A stretch of DNA of 64,000 nucleotides from Desmodus rotundus (GCF_022682495.2 NC_071392.1:58925459-58989458); one strand, 5' to 3'. Counted from the stretch's first letter, positions 13,445 to 27,072 are shown. Numbers and translations: made by a program. The notes: generated by a model from the letters alone, not told the origin.

Positions 13445-13975
13445 AAATAATCAAATTAGCAGTATGTTACTATCAATATATCAATAACAACAAGCGTTAG
13501 TGAGGATGTGGGGAAAAGTGAACCCTCACACACTGCTGGTAGGAATGCACATGGTGCAGCCACTGTGGTAAGCAGTATGGAGTTACCTCTGATAATTAAA
13601 AATGGAACTGCCTTATGACCTATGATCCCACTTCTGGGACTATAATATGAGAAACCCAGAACAACCATTTGAAAGAATATATACACACCTATGTTCATTG
13701 CAATGGTGTTGTTTACAATAGCCAAGGTCTGGAAATGCTCAAGTGGCCATTAGTATATGAGTGGATAAAAAGCTGTGGTACATTTTCACAATGGAATATT
13801 ACTCAGCCATAAAAAAAAATCTTAGCTTTTGTGATAACATGGGTAGACCTGGAGAGTACTGTGCTAAGTGAAACAAGTCAATTACAGAAGGACAAGTACC
13901 ATATGATTTCCCCTATATGTGGGACCTAATGAACAAAATTAACAACAAAAAAAAACAGAAAAAAATTAAAATTAA
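13445..13975 (+). repeat. LINE-1 3' UTR fragment
   Basis: Matches the 3' end seen at 6836-8410: gatgtggggaaaagtgaacc, a tgttcattgcaatgg segment, cagccataaaaaaaaatc, gtgaaacaagtcaattacag. Truncated at the 5' side. Confidence 0.85.
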
Positions 13976-14775
13976 ACTTCACACTAAAGATCCAGACTGT
14001 TTTAACAAACAGCAATAGGACTGTCAAGCCTTTATACACAATTTACTTTTTCCAAAGAACTCATTTTATTTTACAGTAATGAATAGATATCATATTCCCG
14101 CACAACTGCTAGAGTTCTTCCTCTGTGCCAAATTAAGGATCAGGGGATTCTTTTTAGGTTTGTATTCTGTCTCTCTTTTTTTTTTTCTGTCTCGGATATA
14201 TAGCAATTTTTAAACTGGGGGGGGGGAGTATACTCTCAAGGTACTCAAGTTAGTGTCCTCTCTCTCACGTAGACTAAATCAGCTCTAAACTTTAGAGAGA
14301 AACACAACAAAACAAAAAATATAAAACATATACATTTCTAGTTTTGAGCAGATTTTAAAACTCCCTATATCCAATCCAAGTGAAGTAATAATATGGCTGA
14401 ATCTAGAAATAAAACTGTGCTGCACCTGTGGATTATACCTGTGCCTTGCATGTGAGGCTGATCTTGTTACATTTGTCACACCAATTGACTGCCATTGCTT
14501 CCCCTACAGAGAAACTGACTGTGGTTATGGTTTTTCTGGTTTGGTCAAAAGAGCTTCTACAAAGTTATATCGAACCCCCAATCTGCAAATGATAATAGTT
14601 GGTAATGAAAGGCATATAAAATCTCATGTGATAGATTACAGAGAAAAATCTCTAAACATAAGAGCAAGCCATGGGGTTGTTTCCTTGGGTATCTGGACAC
14701 TTCCCTCTCTCTTTATCTTCATCAGAATTGTAAATTATTATGATTTCATAAAAGCCTATAGGTGAGCAATAAAAC
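13976..14775. other. Intronic unique sequence
   Basis: No gene or recognised repeat. It contains a T-run near 14177-14187 and a run of G at about 14217-14227. Otherwise nothing supportable. Confidence 0.5.
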
Positions 14776-16611
14776 TAGCACCAAACTGATTTCCAGTCAA
14801 GATTGCTGAATAGGAAGATCTGGAGCTCACCTCCTCCAACAAATACCCCCAAATTACAACTAAATACAGAGTAACCATCAATGAGAACCACCTGAAGACT
14901 AGCCAAACAGAATACCTATAACTAAGGATATAGGAAAAAAAACATATTGAGACAGGTAGGAAGGACAGAGTCATGGTCTTGTCAGGTCTCACACCCATGG
15001 TGTAATAATTCACAAACATGAGGTAAATCAGCCACATGGTCCCCCTGAGGAGTCAGGAGTCTGAGGCCTGCACTGGGCTTTCTGGCCCAAAGGACATGTG
15101 CTGGGAAAAGAAGATACCACAATACCTTGCTTTGAAAACCAGCAGGGATTAATTCTGAGAAGATGAAGGGCTGTGGGAGACTGAGATGTTGATCTTAAAG
15201 GGCTCATGCAACAGCTCACTTGGTCCAAGCTTCCACGTGGAGGCAGCAGTTTGAGAAGTGCCTGGGTCACATGTGGAGAAATTAAACTGACCTACTTTAA
15301 GGATAGTACCAGAGGAGTAAGGATCAGTGGGAACTCTTTGTGGATGGAACTGCTGGCAGGTGCCACTATGGTATTTCTTCTGTTATACTCTCCATCTGCC
15401 TGGTGCCACCACATCTGTCACTCTTCATTAACCTAACAGCATCACCTGCCCTCCTCATTTCACTGAGATCCCACCCAACTCACCAGCCCAGGCTGGAGCC
15501 CCTCTGAAACAGCTCCACATGCGCCACACAATGTAGCTGGACTTGGCTCACAATGCAGCCTTTCCCAAGACGAAATAAGGAGACAAAGGAATATGTTCCA
15601 AACAAAAGAATGGGAGAGAACCCCAGAAAACATAAAACTAAAAAAAAAATGGAGACAGGCTATCTAACAACTAAGGAGTTCAAAGCAATGGTTATAAAGC
15701 TGGTTAATGAACTTGGGAGAAGAACAGGTGAACTCAATGAGAACTTCAGCGAAGACAGAAAAATACTGAAAAAAAAATCAGAACTGAAGAATACAGTAAT
15801 TAAAATGTATAATACACTAGAAAAAATCAACAGCAGATTAGATGATGCAAAAGAACAAATCTGGAAGAGAACGTGGAAATCAGCTAATTAAAACAAAAAA
15901 ATTTTAATGAGCATAGTTTAAGGGACATCTGGGCTATAGTAACTGAAACAAAAAATCTATACTAGTACTCAAAAATAAAATGAATATGTTAAAAGTGAAT
16001 TCAAATATATCAATAAAGAAAGTCACTAATGCATAAGAGTTCATCATCACCAAATCAGTATTACCAGAAATGTTAGTCTACTTTAAAAAGGAAAAAAAAA
16101 AAGATTAAAAAATATGAATAATAAAATGGCAATAAATACATATCTATCAATGATTACTTTAAATGCAAATGGATTAATTGCTCCAATCAAAAGACACAGG
16201 GTGGACAAATAGAAAACAAGACCCTTACATTTGCTATATACAAGAGACACATTTCAGATTGAAAGACACAGACTGAAAGGAAAGGGTTGGAAAAGATATT
16301 TAGTGGAAATGAAAACAAACAAACAAAAAACCTGGGGTCTCAATATTTATACCAGACGAAAATGGACTTTAAAACAAAGGCTATAACAAGACAAAGAATG
16401 ACCTAGCAATTTCACTTCAGGGTATTTATCCAAAGAAACCCAAAACACTAAATCAGACAGACATAAGCATCCATGTACACTGCAGTATTATTTGCAATAG
16501 CCAAGAGATGGAAGTAACCTAAGTGTTCATCAAAAATGAATGGATAAAGAAGTGATGCATATATACAATGGAAAATTAATCAGCCATAACAAAGAATGAA
16601 ATCTTGCCATC
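14776..16611 (+). repeat. LINE-1 with internal ORF2 deletion (copy X)
   Basis: The 5' UTR begins near ccagtcaagattgctgaata, a decayed version of the L1 YY1/initiator segment. ORF1-like N-terminus lies at about 15560-15890 (KEFKAMVIKLVNELGRRTGE, then ENFSEDRKILKKKSELKNT). The start of the ORF2 endonuclease follows at 16135-16395 (ITLNANGLIAPIKRHRVDK in part). At about 16395-16405 the sequence switches from acaaaggctataacaag to the 3' UTR (gacctagcaatttcac). The 3' end is truncated at about 16611. Confidence 0.75.
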
Positions 16612-19074
16612 TACAGAACCACCTAAAATCTAGCTAAACAGCAGTCCTGTAACTAAGAACTAGGAGGAGAGGTGGAGACACGGAACGGGCTGGTACTAAA
16701 CCCATGTGTAGCAGTTAAAAATCTGGAGAAATATCTCAGCTGCAGAGGTCCCCCAAAAGGAGCAAGGAATCCCAATCCCACACCAGGGCACCCAGCCTAC
16801 GGTTCCAGAGCTAGGGGAGGGCCCCCATTAACTTCTGACCATGGAAACCAGCAGAGATTGTGGCTCAGTGAGATGGTGGCTCTGGAGTCCCAGGTGTTCC
16901 TCTTATGGGAACCACACAGAAATGCTCAGACTTGCTCTCAGCTCCAGCACTGGGGCAGTAGCTCAAAAGGCAAGTCAGAGACATATGGGAAGGAAATGAA
17001 TTGTCTCGCTTCAGAATGAGGGATGCCGGGCCAGCTTTCTCCCAGACAAAGCACTGGCAGAATCCACTGTTCCTTTGCTGAGCCCTCCCCAACAGAGTCT
17101 GAAGATGGGCACCGTAACTGAGCATCCACCAACCTAATACCATGTGCCCCACCCTGGTGATTCCCTGAGACCCTGCCCCTCAACCCAACTTTGACCCACC
17201 CAAGCCATTTCCAGTGGCTTTACTATAAACCAATCTTGGCTCATTGTTGAGAGCCATTCTGCCTGGTTTCAGGGACTGTAGCCTCATTAATGGACAAAAA
17301 TGTCCATTAATTGGACATTTTGGGCTGAGTGAAAAAGCCTTGGGGACATGAACCACTAAGGAGACAGAACATTTCCTCCTGGCAGGAGTGCAGCCCCTGC
17401 CTCCCTCACTTCCCCTCGCTTGGCCTGGGTGGATGACTGGTTATCCAATGACAGGTAAGATCCCTCAAGGGAGAGGAAACACAACCTAAGACAGGCACAG
17501 TCATGATGAGCCATCAGGGAAGGACTTAGGGGTCTTCAGAGAAGGGACAGAAAGACCCTCACCCCTTGGCTTTGTCATAGCCTGAGTCCTCAGTCTTTCT
17601 GTAAAAGTCTCCTACTCTCTTGGCTGCTTTGCTCTCCCCACCTGACTTAGCCTGGAAACTATGCCAGAGGCATCTGTGACCTTGTACTGGAACAGATGGC
17701 TCCTGTGGGCTGAATCAGGCCAGAGAAAGAACATACATTTTTTCCTTTGAGGCCTGCTCTGCCCTGTTGCTATGAAACAATCACTTGAGCTAAAGCCACC
17801 CTGACCAGAGGCAATCCCTGTGTTTCTTCAACTGTTATCTGTAAATGATGTCAGTTTTTCATGACTGTAGCTTTATGCGCATTGGTTGATGAGCTTTATG
17901 TGCATACTATGTATCTCTGTGTGAACTGAACTCAATAAAAATGCAGGAAAGAAAATGCTCAGGACCCTTCTCCTTTGAGAGATTGGTCACCTTTCCTCCC
18001 CAAGCAGATCATGTCTTGGTAGATTTATTCCCATGAGCAATGGCCTGGGGAAGCTCTGCAGGCAGAGCCTCCCCACAGCTCATGCTGCTGACTTTCCTAA
18101 AACCTCTTCTGTAGGGCAGTTCACAAACCCTACAGAAGTAGCAACTGGCCTTGGTGTGCCCTGCCAATTGTCCCTAGGCCTGGCACTAGTGGTAGCCGAC
18201 CTCAGTTCACACCTTGGCCTCTCCTGGGCACCTCCAAGTCCAGCACAAGTAACAGCCAGCTGCAGATTGCTTTTTAGCTCATGCTGGGTGGCCCTTGGCA
18301 CAGCACAGGCAGCAGCTCATCTTGGTCAGCACCTCCTGGAAAGCTGCAGAGTCAGAGCACAAGGTGTCCAGCTTCAGACCACACTGGAGCGCCCCCAACC
18401 ACTTCCACCAGCAACACACTCAAGGGGCAGAATCAGTGGGCACCAGAGACCTGCTGACATGCTCCATGGGGTCATCCCCTGCACAGTAGCTCCTCTGCTG
18501 TGATTGCAGCCAGTCATTGAGACCAACTGCTCTCAAGGTAAATCCCTTCCACTGACATGCCAACAGCAATCAAGGCTCAACTACAAAATGAGGGTGTACA
18601 GGGCCCATATGAGGTCAACCTGGAATGCAGACTTGTTGACAGGACTGTTCCCCAGAGCCCTACATGACACATACTACATAAGGCTACTACTCTACCAAGT
18701 CCTAGAGATGCAGCAGCTCTATCTAATTCACAGAAATAAATACAGTGAGGTAGCCAAAATAAGGAGACAAAGAAACAGATCCCAAACAAATGAACAGAAC
18801 AAGACTCCAGAAAGAGAACTAAACAAAATGAAGAAAAGCAATCTACCACATGCAGAGGCAGAGTTCAAAACATTGGTTATAAGGAAGCTCAATGATCTCA
18901 CTGAGAATGTCAACAAAGAAATAGGAAATGTAAAAAGAACCAGTCAAAAATGTACCAAAATGAAAAATATATTACAAGGAATCAACAGTTGAGTAGATGA
19001 AGCAGAGTGGACCGAGTAAGATGTGGAAGATAAGGAAGCAGAAAACACTGAATCAGAACAGCAAAAAGCAAAGA
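16612..19074 (+). repeat. LINE-1 5' UTR and ORF1 start, split by an LTR
   Basis: GC-richer L1 5' UTR sequence lies at 16612-17244 and resumes after the LTR at 18084-18720. The N-terminal part of ORF1 follows (18730-19074: HAEAEFKTLVIRKLNDLTEN and coiled-coil-like residues). The copy breaks off at about 19074. Confidence 0.75.
17245..18077 (+). mobile_element. Class II (ERVK/IAP-like) solo LTR, copy A
   Basis: An 833-bp LTR begins TGTTGAGAGCC, ends CCCCACA and is flanked by a perfect 6-bp repeat, gctcat (17239-17244 and 18078-18083). It carries AATAAA at 17934-17939. A 6-bp duplication and a TGTTGGGA-type start are usual for class II (betaretrovirus-like) LTRs. Copies B and C are related, and A is the more diverged. 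No internal viral sequence remains. Confidence 0.85.
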
Positions 19075-19255
19075 ATTATGGCTTAGGGAAGAAGAGACAG
19101 TGGCCAAGTGGGTGGAAGCTGAGTCTACTTGCTCTTGTAGCCACTCAGATTTCTTGGCTGATCTTCTAACAAATAACCTGAACAATCAACGGAATCTTAG
19201 CCAATATGAAGTTTTGAGCCAAGAACTACAGAAGACACTTCAGAATGGACAGTAA
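19075..19255 (+). pseudogene. Unidentified coding-like fragment, possibly a processed pseudogene tail
   Basis: Between two L1 pieces lies about 180 bp that does not look like L1. A plus-strand frame stays open for some 60 codons (starting around EETVAKWVEAESTCSCSHSD, then NLNNQRNLSQYEVLSQELQ) and ends at TAA near 19256. Composition resembles real protein. There is no start, no splice signal I trust and no poly(A). I do not recognise the protein. It could be chance. Confidence 0.25.
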
Positions 19256-22200
19256 AGATATTTTATAAGTTGAAGGAGGTGGTGTGTGCAGAAAACTGGA
19301 CAGTAACTTGGTATTGCAGTGGGTGTACCACAGACAGACTTTTTAAACAGGGAGCTGAAGCATGTTGGGCTGGGACTCTGTGTGCAGCTGCCCTGCCAGC
19401 AAATGGACAAGACTGAAAGTGCAGTTTGCTCCCACTGAATAAAGCTGGGCAGAGAGATCAGAAAGTTGCACAGCAAAAGGATTTCTGGGCCCCAACCCAG
19501 CATGGCTGGCGAGCCAGGGGCTACACAAAATGTAGAGTTCAGGACTGTGTCTACTGCAAAGGCAGTGGGCTGGGAATTAGATGGGCAAGAGTCGAACACC
19601 TGAGATTATTTACAGCCAAGCAGAACTACATTCCCTGGCAGAGTTCAAATTTCTGGGAAGGGAAGGACATACGCAGTGCCAACCTCCTGCAGGACTGCAA
19701 GCACTGCATCCAAAGAGGAAGCAGGAGAACAGGCAGGACAAGCTCAAGAACCCTCTGCAGGGTACATATCTGCAGGAAAAGACAGGAAGAGAAACTCCCA
19801 AAGGGCCCATTTTGAACTTCTCTCAGGGAGAAAAAATACACTGGTTCCTAGGGCCTGAATCCACTGAGTCCAGAAAGGCACAGAGATCAGAAATCGATGC
19901 AGCAAGGGCGCTGCCCAGCCTTTGCTCTCACAAAGAGCTGCCAACAACTGTTGGGAGCTGCCCTGTTCCTGGGCACCAGATGATCAGGACTCCATCCAGC
20001 TGTGTCCATGAACAGCATCACAAAGGAAAGAGCTGACCCTCTTACACACACTGGCCCCACCCTTGAAACAGACAGCTAGTTCATAAGAAACTATACATTA
20101 TTGGAAATAAGCTGGGACAGACCAAGATGGGTGGTGGAGGGGCAGGGTAAAACAATCACAATTTTCCCAGAAGACTGAACAGCATTTCCCAGGGGAGCCC
20201 CAGGAGTTCTACCCTCCTAATCACAACAGAAGCCCCCTCTGGAGACAGGTGAAGGTGGTACATGCAGTGCTGCCATATGTTGGGTGACCTACCCCTGAAC
20301 CTTGAGCTGATAAAAAGCCAGAGGTGGATCCAGAAGATAAACAACAAACTTACTGAGACAAATTCTACCTCATCAGAATTTGCATTATTCTTTTGTCTTG
20401 AATAGCCTTGTAACATTTCTCCTTTTTATCCAATAGTATTCCCAATAATTCTCCACTTTTGTCTTTCATTTTCTATTCCTTTTATAGTTTTATATTATTT
20501 ATTTTCATTTCAAAAATCACATAGTACCCTTCTTTCGGCTTACTCCATTATGCCTTCTCCCTGCCCTTTCTTACTTTCATTTTAAATGTTATTTTCCCCC
20601 TAGTTACACCTTGTTTATATTCCTTACTCTCACTATTTCTCTTCTCCCTATTCTCTCAAAACCATTTTTTGGTCCTTTAATCAGCTCACATTCTTTTTCC
20701 CTTTCTTATAATATTCTTACTGTCTTTCCACCTTTACTAAGTATTGCTTATTTGTCATGGATATTGCAGATATTGCTGGGTTTTTTTTTTTTCAATTTTA
20801 TTCCTATTTATTCACTATTACTTCATTTCAAATCTCAGGTTACTCACCCCATGTCTTACTCCATTTTGCTTTCCTCCTGCTTTTGCTTACTTGTTCCCTT
20901 TCTTACTGTCCCCTTTCTTAGCCTGGATTCTGTTCTTTACTCAAATTATTCCTCCTCCCTCTATTCTCTCAAAATTATATTACTTTACTGTATATATTTT
21001 ATATACTCATTATTTCTTTCATATAATACTCTCATTTTCTTTCCACCTTTATTAATCTTTGCTCAGTTGTCATTGCTATTGACCCTGTTGTGGTTTCCTG
21101 CAATTTTGTTACCACTGGTTCACTACTTTTTATATTTTATTTCAAACCTCATACAATTCCCTCTTCTTACTCCATTTTGCCATTGCCCGTCGCTTTTTTA
21201 CTTACATAGTAAATTTTATTTTCTCCCTTTCTTTGCCTTATTTCTATTCCCTACCCTTATTATTTCTCCTCACCCTTCCCTCTTAAAATCATTTTTCTCA
21301 CCTTTAGTCATCTCATATTCTTTTTTACTATCTTATAATATTTTTAATCTCTTTCATCTTTATTAATGTTTGCTCATTTGCTATTGATACTGCTGATGTG
21401 GTAGGGGGGAATTTTTGCTGGCATGGGTTTGGTTTTCTGGGTAGTTTTGCTTTGTTCTGCCAGCACCTATACAACAGCATATAAAACATGGTAGGGGTTG
21501 TCACTCTTAATCCATCAGCCAGAGGGAGAACCCATCAATGAATGAGCATCAATAATCAGAGCCCAAGTACAACAAGACAGTCCACATAAACTGAATAAAT
21601 GGCATCCCTAATCATCCAGAGCAGGAGATCAAAGAGAATGCACTACTGAGTCCCACAAACTCCTACCAGAGAAGGCCACCCCACAAAGACAGGCAGGCAA
21701 AGCAGAGCAATCTGAGATGCAGAAATAAACAAAGAGAGTCACCTAAATGGGGACACAAAGAGACAACCCCAACTGAAAGGAATAGAGGAATCCTCCCCAA
21801 AACAAGCTAAATGATATCGAGGCAAGCAATTTCTCAGAACCAGAATTCAAAATAATGGTTATAAGGATGTTCAAGGAACTCAGTGAAAACTACAAGGAAC
21901 TATGGAAGTTACAAGGACTTTAGTGGGAAGTAAAGCAGCATGAAAAAGGACATAAAAACTATGAATGAGAACCACAAGGAAATGACAAATAGAGTATCTG
22001 AAATAAAGAATACACTAGAAAGAATTAAAAGCAGTCTAGATGAAGTGGAGGACTGAATCAGGAAGCTGGAAGACAAATAGAAAATACCCAGCAACAAAAC
22101 AAAAAAAAAGACACAAAAATAACAAGGAGAGTTTAAGGGACATTCAGGACCACATGAAACATAAGAACATTCAAATCATAGGAATACCAGAAGGAGAACA

Positions 22201-25200
22201 AAAGGAGCAATGGATAGAAAACCTGTGTGAAAAAATGACAGAAAACTTCCCTAAACTGGTAAGGGAAAAAAAAATTACACAAATTCAGGAAGCAGAGGGT
22301 CCCAATCAAGATGAACCCTAAGAGGCCTGCTCCAAGACACATCATAATTAAAATGGCAAAATTTAAAGAGAAAGAGAGAATCTTAAAGGCAGCAACGGAG
22401 GAACAGCTAGTAACATACAAGGGAGCTCCAATAAGGCTATCAGCTGATTTCTCAACAGAAACACTACAAGCCAGAGTGACTGGCAAGAAATATTCCAAAT
22501 AATGAAAAGGACAGACCTGAAACCAAGACTACTCTATCCAGCAAGGCTCTCATTTAAATGCAAGGCATTTAAAATGGAAGGCAAAATGGAAAGCAAAAAG
22601 GAAATGGAAGGCAAAAATAAAGCTTTCCAGACAAAAGAAGGATAAAAGAGTGCGTCTCCACTAAGCGACAACTGCAAGAGATGCTAAAGGGACTGCTTTA
22701 AGAAGTAGAAATCGAGAGAGAGAAAGAGAGAGTGACAGGGGTGAAGTGGGAGGAATAGATGTATGAAAGGAAAAAATGGCAAAGAACAAGTACCTGTCAA
22801 TAACAACCTTAAGTGTAAATGGATTAAATGCTCCAACAAAATCCATAGTACCTCAGTAGATAAGAAAACACAATCCACAATAATGCTGTTTACAAGAGAC
22901 TCACCTCAAAACGAAAGATCTACACAGGCTAAAAGTGATGTGATGAAAAAAACTTATTCCAGGCAAATGGAAATGAAAAAAATACCTCTATCAGACAACA
23001 TATACTTCAAAACAAAGCCCATAACAAGACACAAATAATGTCACTACATAATACATAAGGGACTTGTCAACAAGAAGATATAACCCTTGCAGACATATAT
23101 GCACCCAACAAAGGAGCACTTACATCCATAAGGAAAATCTTGTCGAACTTTAAGAAGAAGATCAACAGCAATACAGTCATCAGGGGGAATTTTAACACCC
23201 CACTGTTAACAATGGATACATCTTCCAACAAAGAATCAACAAGGATATTGTGGCATTGAGCAATACTCCAGATCAAACTGGCATAACTTAATTGCTATTT
23301 ACAGAACATTTCACCACAAAGAAGCAAAATACCCATTCTTTTCAAATGCACATGGATCATTTTCAATGACTGACCACAAGGTAGGACTCAAAATAAAACT
23401 TAACAAATTCAAGAAAACTGAAATCATAACAAGCATCTTCTCGGATCACAATGGCTTGAAACTAGAAATGAATCACAAGGAAAAAACTCAAAACATTCAA
23501 ATACATGGAGACTGAATAACATGTTATTGATAATGAATGGGTCAAAGAGATCAAGGAAGAAATCAAAGAATCGGGAAATGAATATGAACACACAACAACT
23601 CAAAACCTATGGGACACAGCAAAGGCAGTCCGGAGAGGGAAGTTCATAGCATTACATGCCTACCTAAAGAACATAGAAAACTGAAATAAACAACTTAACC
23701 TTACATCTACAAAAACGAGAAGAACAAGAACAAACAAAGCCCAGAGTGAGTAGAAGAAAGAAAATAATGACGATCAGAGCAGAATTAAATGACACAGAGA
23801 CTAAAAATACAATTCAAAGAATCAATAAATCCAGGAGTCAATCCTTATCGTTGAAAAGATAAACAAAATTGACAAGCTTTACCCAGACTCACCTAGAAAA
23901 TAAAGAGAGACGAACCAAATAAATAGTAAAATCAGAAACATGAGAAAAAAATCACAGAAAAACAATGGATTTTAAGAATATATTATGAACTATATGCCAA
24001 GAAATTGAACAACCTAGACAAAACGGACAAATTTCTGGAAACATACGATTTCCCAAAGATGAATCAAGAAGCAGCAGAAAGCCTGAGAATATCAATAACC
24101 ACTAGCAAAACTGAAGCAGCAATCAAAAAACTCCGGGTACACAAAAGCCCTGAAATGGATGGCTTCACAGGCGAATTTTACCAAATATTCAAAGAACACC
24201 TACCCTTCTCAAACTATTCCAAAAAACTGAAAAAGAGGGAAGACTCCCAAACTCTTTTCACAGGACAGTATTATCCGAATTCCAAAACCAGGTAAAGACA
24301 CAATAAAGAAACAAAACTACAGGCCAGTATCTCTGGTGAACGTACATGCTAAAATCCTCAACAAAATATTGGCAATCCAGATCCAGCAAGAAATTAAACA
24401 GATCATATAAAACATGATTAAGTGGGATTTATCCCAGGATGCAATGATGGTATAACATTCACCAATCAATAAATGTTGTTATTGCATAAATAAAATGAAA
24501 GACAGAAATCAGAGTATCATATCAATAGATGCTGAAAAACATTTGACAAAATTCAGTTTTGATAAAAACACTCAGCAAAGTAGTTACAGAGGGGGCATAC
24601 CTCAATATAACAAAGGCCATATATAAGAGACCTACTGCCCATATCATACTAAATGGGAAAAAACCGAAAATCTCCCTTAAGATCAGGAACAAACAAAGAT
24701 GCCCACTTTCACACTCTTATTCAACACATTACTGGAAGTTCTAGCCACAGTAATCAGAAAAGAAAAATAAATAAAAGGCATTCAAATTGGAAAGGAGGAA
24801 GTAAAACTATTATTTGCAGCAGACATCAGGGTGTACAGAGACTACCCTATATTCTTGACTAAAATATACCAGACCAAATAAGTGAATTTAGCAATATTCA
24901 GAAATATTCAGAAATCGATGGCATTCTTATACACCGACAATGAATTATCAGAAAGAGAAACTAAGAAAAAAATCCCATCTACTTACAGCAATGAGAAAAA
25001 TAAAGTACTCAGAAATACATTTAACCAAAGATGTAAAAGACGTGTACTCGGAAAACTATAGAATACTGAAGAAAGAAACTGAGGAAGATACAAATAAATG
25101 GAAGCATATCATGTTCATGGACTGCAAGAATTAACATCATTAAAATGTCCATACTACCCAAAGCAATCTATAAATTCAATGCAATTCCTATTAAAATACC

Positions 25201-25868
25201 AATGGGAATTATTTCACAGGTCTAGAACAAAGATTCCAAATATTTATATGGAACCAAAAAAGACCCCAAATAGCCTCAGCAATCCTGATAAAGAAGAACA
25301 AAGTTGGAAGGAATCAATACCTGATATCAAACAATACTACAAAGCCAATGTAATCAAGACAGTCTGGTACTGGCATAAGAACAGGAACAGAGATCAATGT
25401 TAACAGAAGACAGAGCCCAGAAATAAACTCATGTGTCTATGGTCAATTAATATTCGACAAAGAGGGCACAAGCAGACAATAGAGTAAAAATAGTCTTCAA
25501 TAAACGGTGTTGGGAAAACTCGACTAGTACATGAAAAATAATGAAACTAGTCTACCAACTTACACCACACACCAGAATAAACTCAAAATGGATAAAGGAC
25601 TTAAATATAAATCCTGATAGCATAAAAGTCCTAACAGAAAACATAGGCAGTAAAATTTCAGAAATCCCACACAGTTGTATTTTAGCCGATATATCTCTTA
25701 GGGAAAGGGAAATAAAGGAAAAACTAAACAAATGGGACTACATCAAATTAAAAAGTTTCTGCATGGCTAAAGAAACCTTCATCAAAATGAAAAGGGAACT
25801 GACTTAGGGGAGAACATATTCGCCAGTGATATATCAGACAAAGGTTTGATATCCAAAATATATCCAGT
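19256..25868 (+). repeat. Near full-length LINE-1 (5' UTR, ORF1, ORF2), inactive
   Basis: The 5' UTR spans about 19256-21780 and includes a 312-bp tandem array. ORF1 lies at about 21790-22690 (frames with KMTENFPKLVREKKITQIQE and PIRLSADFSTETLQARVTGK). ORF2 runs from about 22790 (LSVNGLNAPTKSI-like start) through RT (DGFTGEFYQIFKE at 24158-24196) to the C-terminus (about 25541-25807). The catalytic FADD box reads FAAD at about 24816-24827. Many stops and frameshifts. It is cut off at about 25868, where an ORF1-only element begins. Confidence 0.85.
20440..21395 (+). repeat. About three tandem copies of a 312-bp pyrimidine-rich unit
   Basis: The segment cttactccatt recurs at 20539, 20855 and 21166 (spacing 316 and 311). 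The segment ctttc(c)a(c/t)cttta(c/t)taa recurs near 20728, 21039 and 21350. Units are imperfect, C/T-rich on this strand, and lie inside the 5' UTR of the L1. A 251-codon open frame at 20611-21366 (rich in Leu, Phe, Ser) is a consequence of the composition and is not a gene. Confidence 0.7.
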
Positions 25869-27072
25869 TTGATATCCAAAACCTATCTGATGGAGAATTT
25901 AAAGCCCTGGTAATCAAAATGCTTACAGACCTAATTGAGCTGGGTCGAAAAATGAAAAAACAAATGAAGGATACCCAAAGTGAAATAAAGTAAAATATTC
26001 AGGGAACCAACAGTGACAGGAAGGAAACCAGGACTCAAAGCAATGATTTGGAACAAAGGGAAGAAATAAACATCTATCCAGAAGAAAAGGAAGAAACAAG
26101 AATCCAAAAAAATGAAGAGAGACTTAGGAACCTCTGGGACAACTTTAAATGTTCCAATATCCGAATTGTAGGGGTGCCAGAAGGAGAAGAACAGTAAGAA
26201 ATTGAAAACTTCTTTGAACAAATAATGAAGGAAAACTTCCCCAATCTGGCGAAGGAAACAGACTTTCAGGAAGTCCAGGAAACCCAGAGAGTCCCAAAGA
26301 ACTTGGACTAAAGAGGAACACACCAAGGCACATCATCATTAAGTCACCCATGATTAAAGACAAAGAGAGGACCCTAAAAGAAGCAAGGGGAAAAGGAGAC
26401 AATTACCTACAATGGGGGTCCATTAGATTATCAGCTGATTTCTCAAAAGAAACCTTGCAGGCAAGAAGGAACTGGAAAGAAGTATTTGAAGTCATGAAAG
26501 GCAAGGACCTATATCCAAGATTATTGTAACCAGAAAACCTTTCATTCAAAATGGAAGGGCTGATAAAGTACTTCCCAGATAAGGTCAAGTTAAAGGAGTT
26601 CATTATTAAGCCATTATTATATGAAACATTAAAGGGACTTATCTAAGAAAAAAAAGATCATAAGTATGAACAATAAAATGATAACTCACAACTATCAACA
26701 AATGAACCTAAAAGAAGAGAAAAACAATGAAAACAAAAACTAAGCAAACAACCAGAATAGGAACAAAATCAGAGAAATGGATATCACATGGAGGGATTTC
26801 GGTGGCGAGGGGGAAGGGAGGAATAGAGGAGATAAGATAAAGGGAAGAAGAAGCGTAATTAGTAGGCATAAAATAGACGGGGAGAGATAAAAAATGGTAT
26901 AGGAAACAGAGGACTCAAAGAACTTATATGTACAACCCATGGACATGAAGTAAAGGGGGGAATGCTGGAGGGTTGGGGGTGCAAGATGGATGCGGGATAA
27001 AGGGGGGAAAAATTGGAAAAACTGTAATAGCATAACCAATAAAAAATACTAAAAAAAAAAAAAAAAAAAAAA
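25869..27072 (+). mobile_element. ORF1-only (HAL1-like) LINE, 5' truncated, copy 3
   Basis: Begins inside ORF1 (ctgatggagaatttaaagcc), continues through ORF1 (about 25900-26645, with stops) and passes directly into the 3' UTR (gggggaatgctggagggttg, aactgtaatagcataaccaa), ending in an A-run at 27050-27072. No ORF2 sequence between the two. Confidence 0.8.

Noticed and set aside
18033..18503. 156-codon open frame
   Set aside because: Crosses the end of LTR copy A into the L1 5' UTR. Composition-driven.
20611..21366. 251-codon open frame, very hydrophobic
   Set aside because: It lies in a pyrimidine-rich tandem array, is made only of the residues such DNA encodes (Leu, Phe, Ser, Ile), and spans L1 5' UTR. 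No start context or family.
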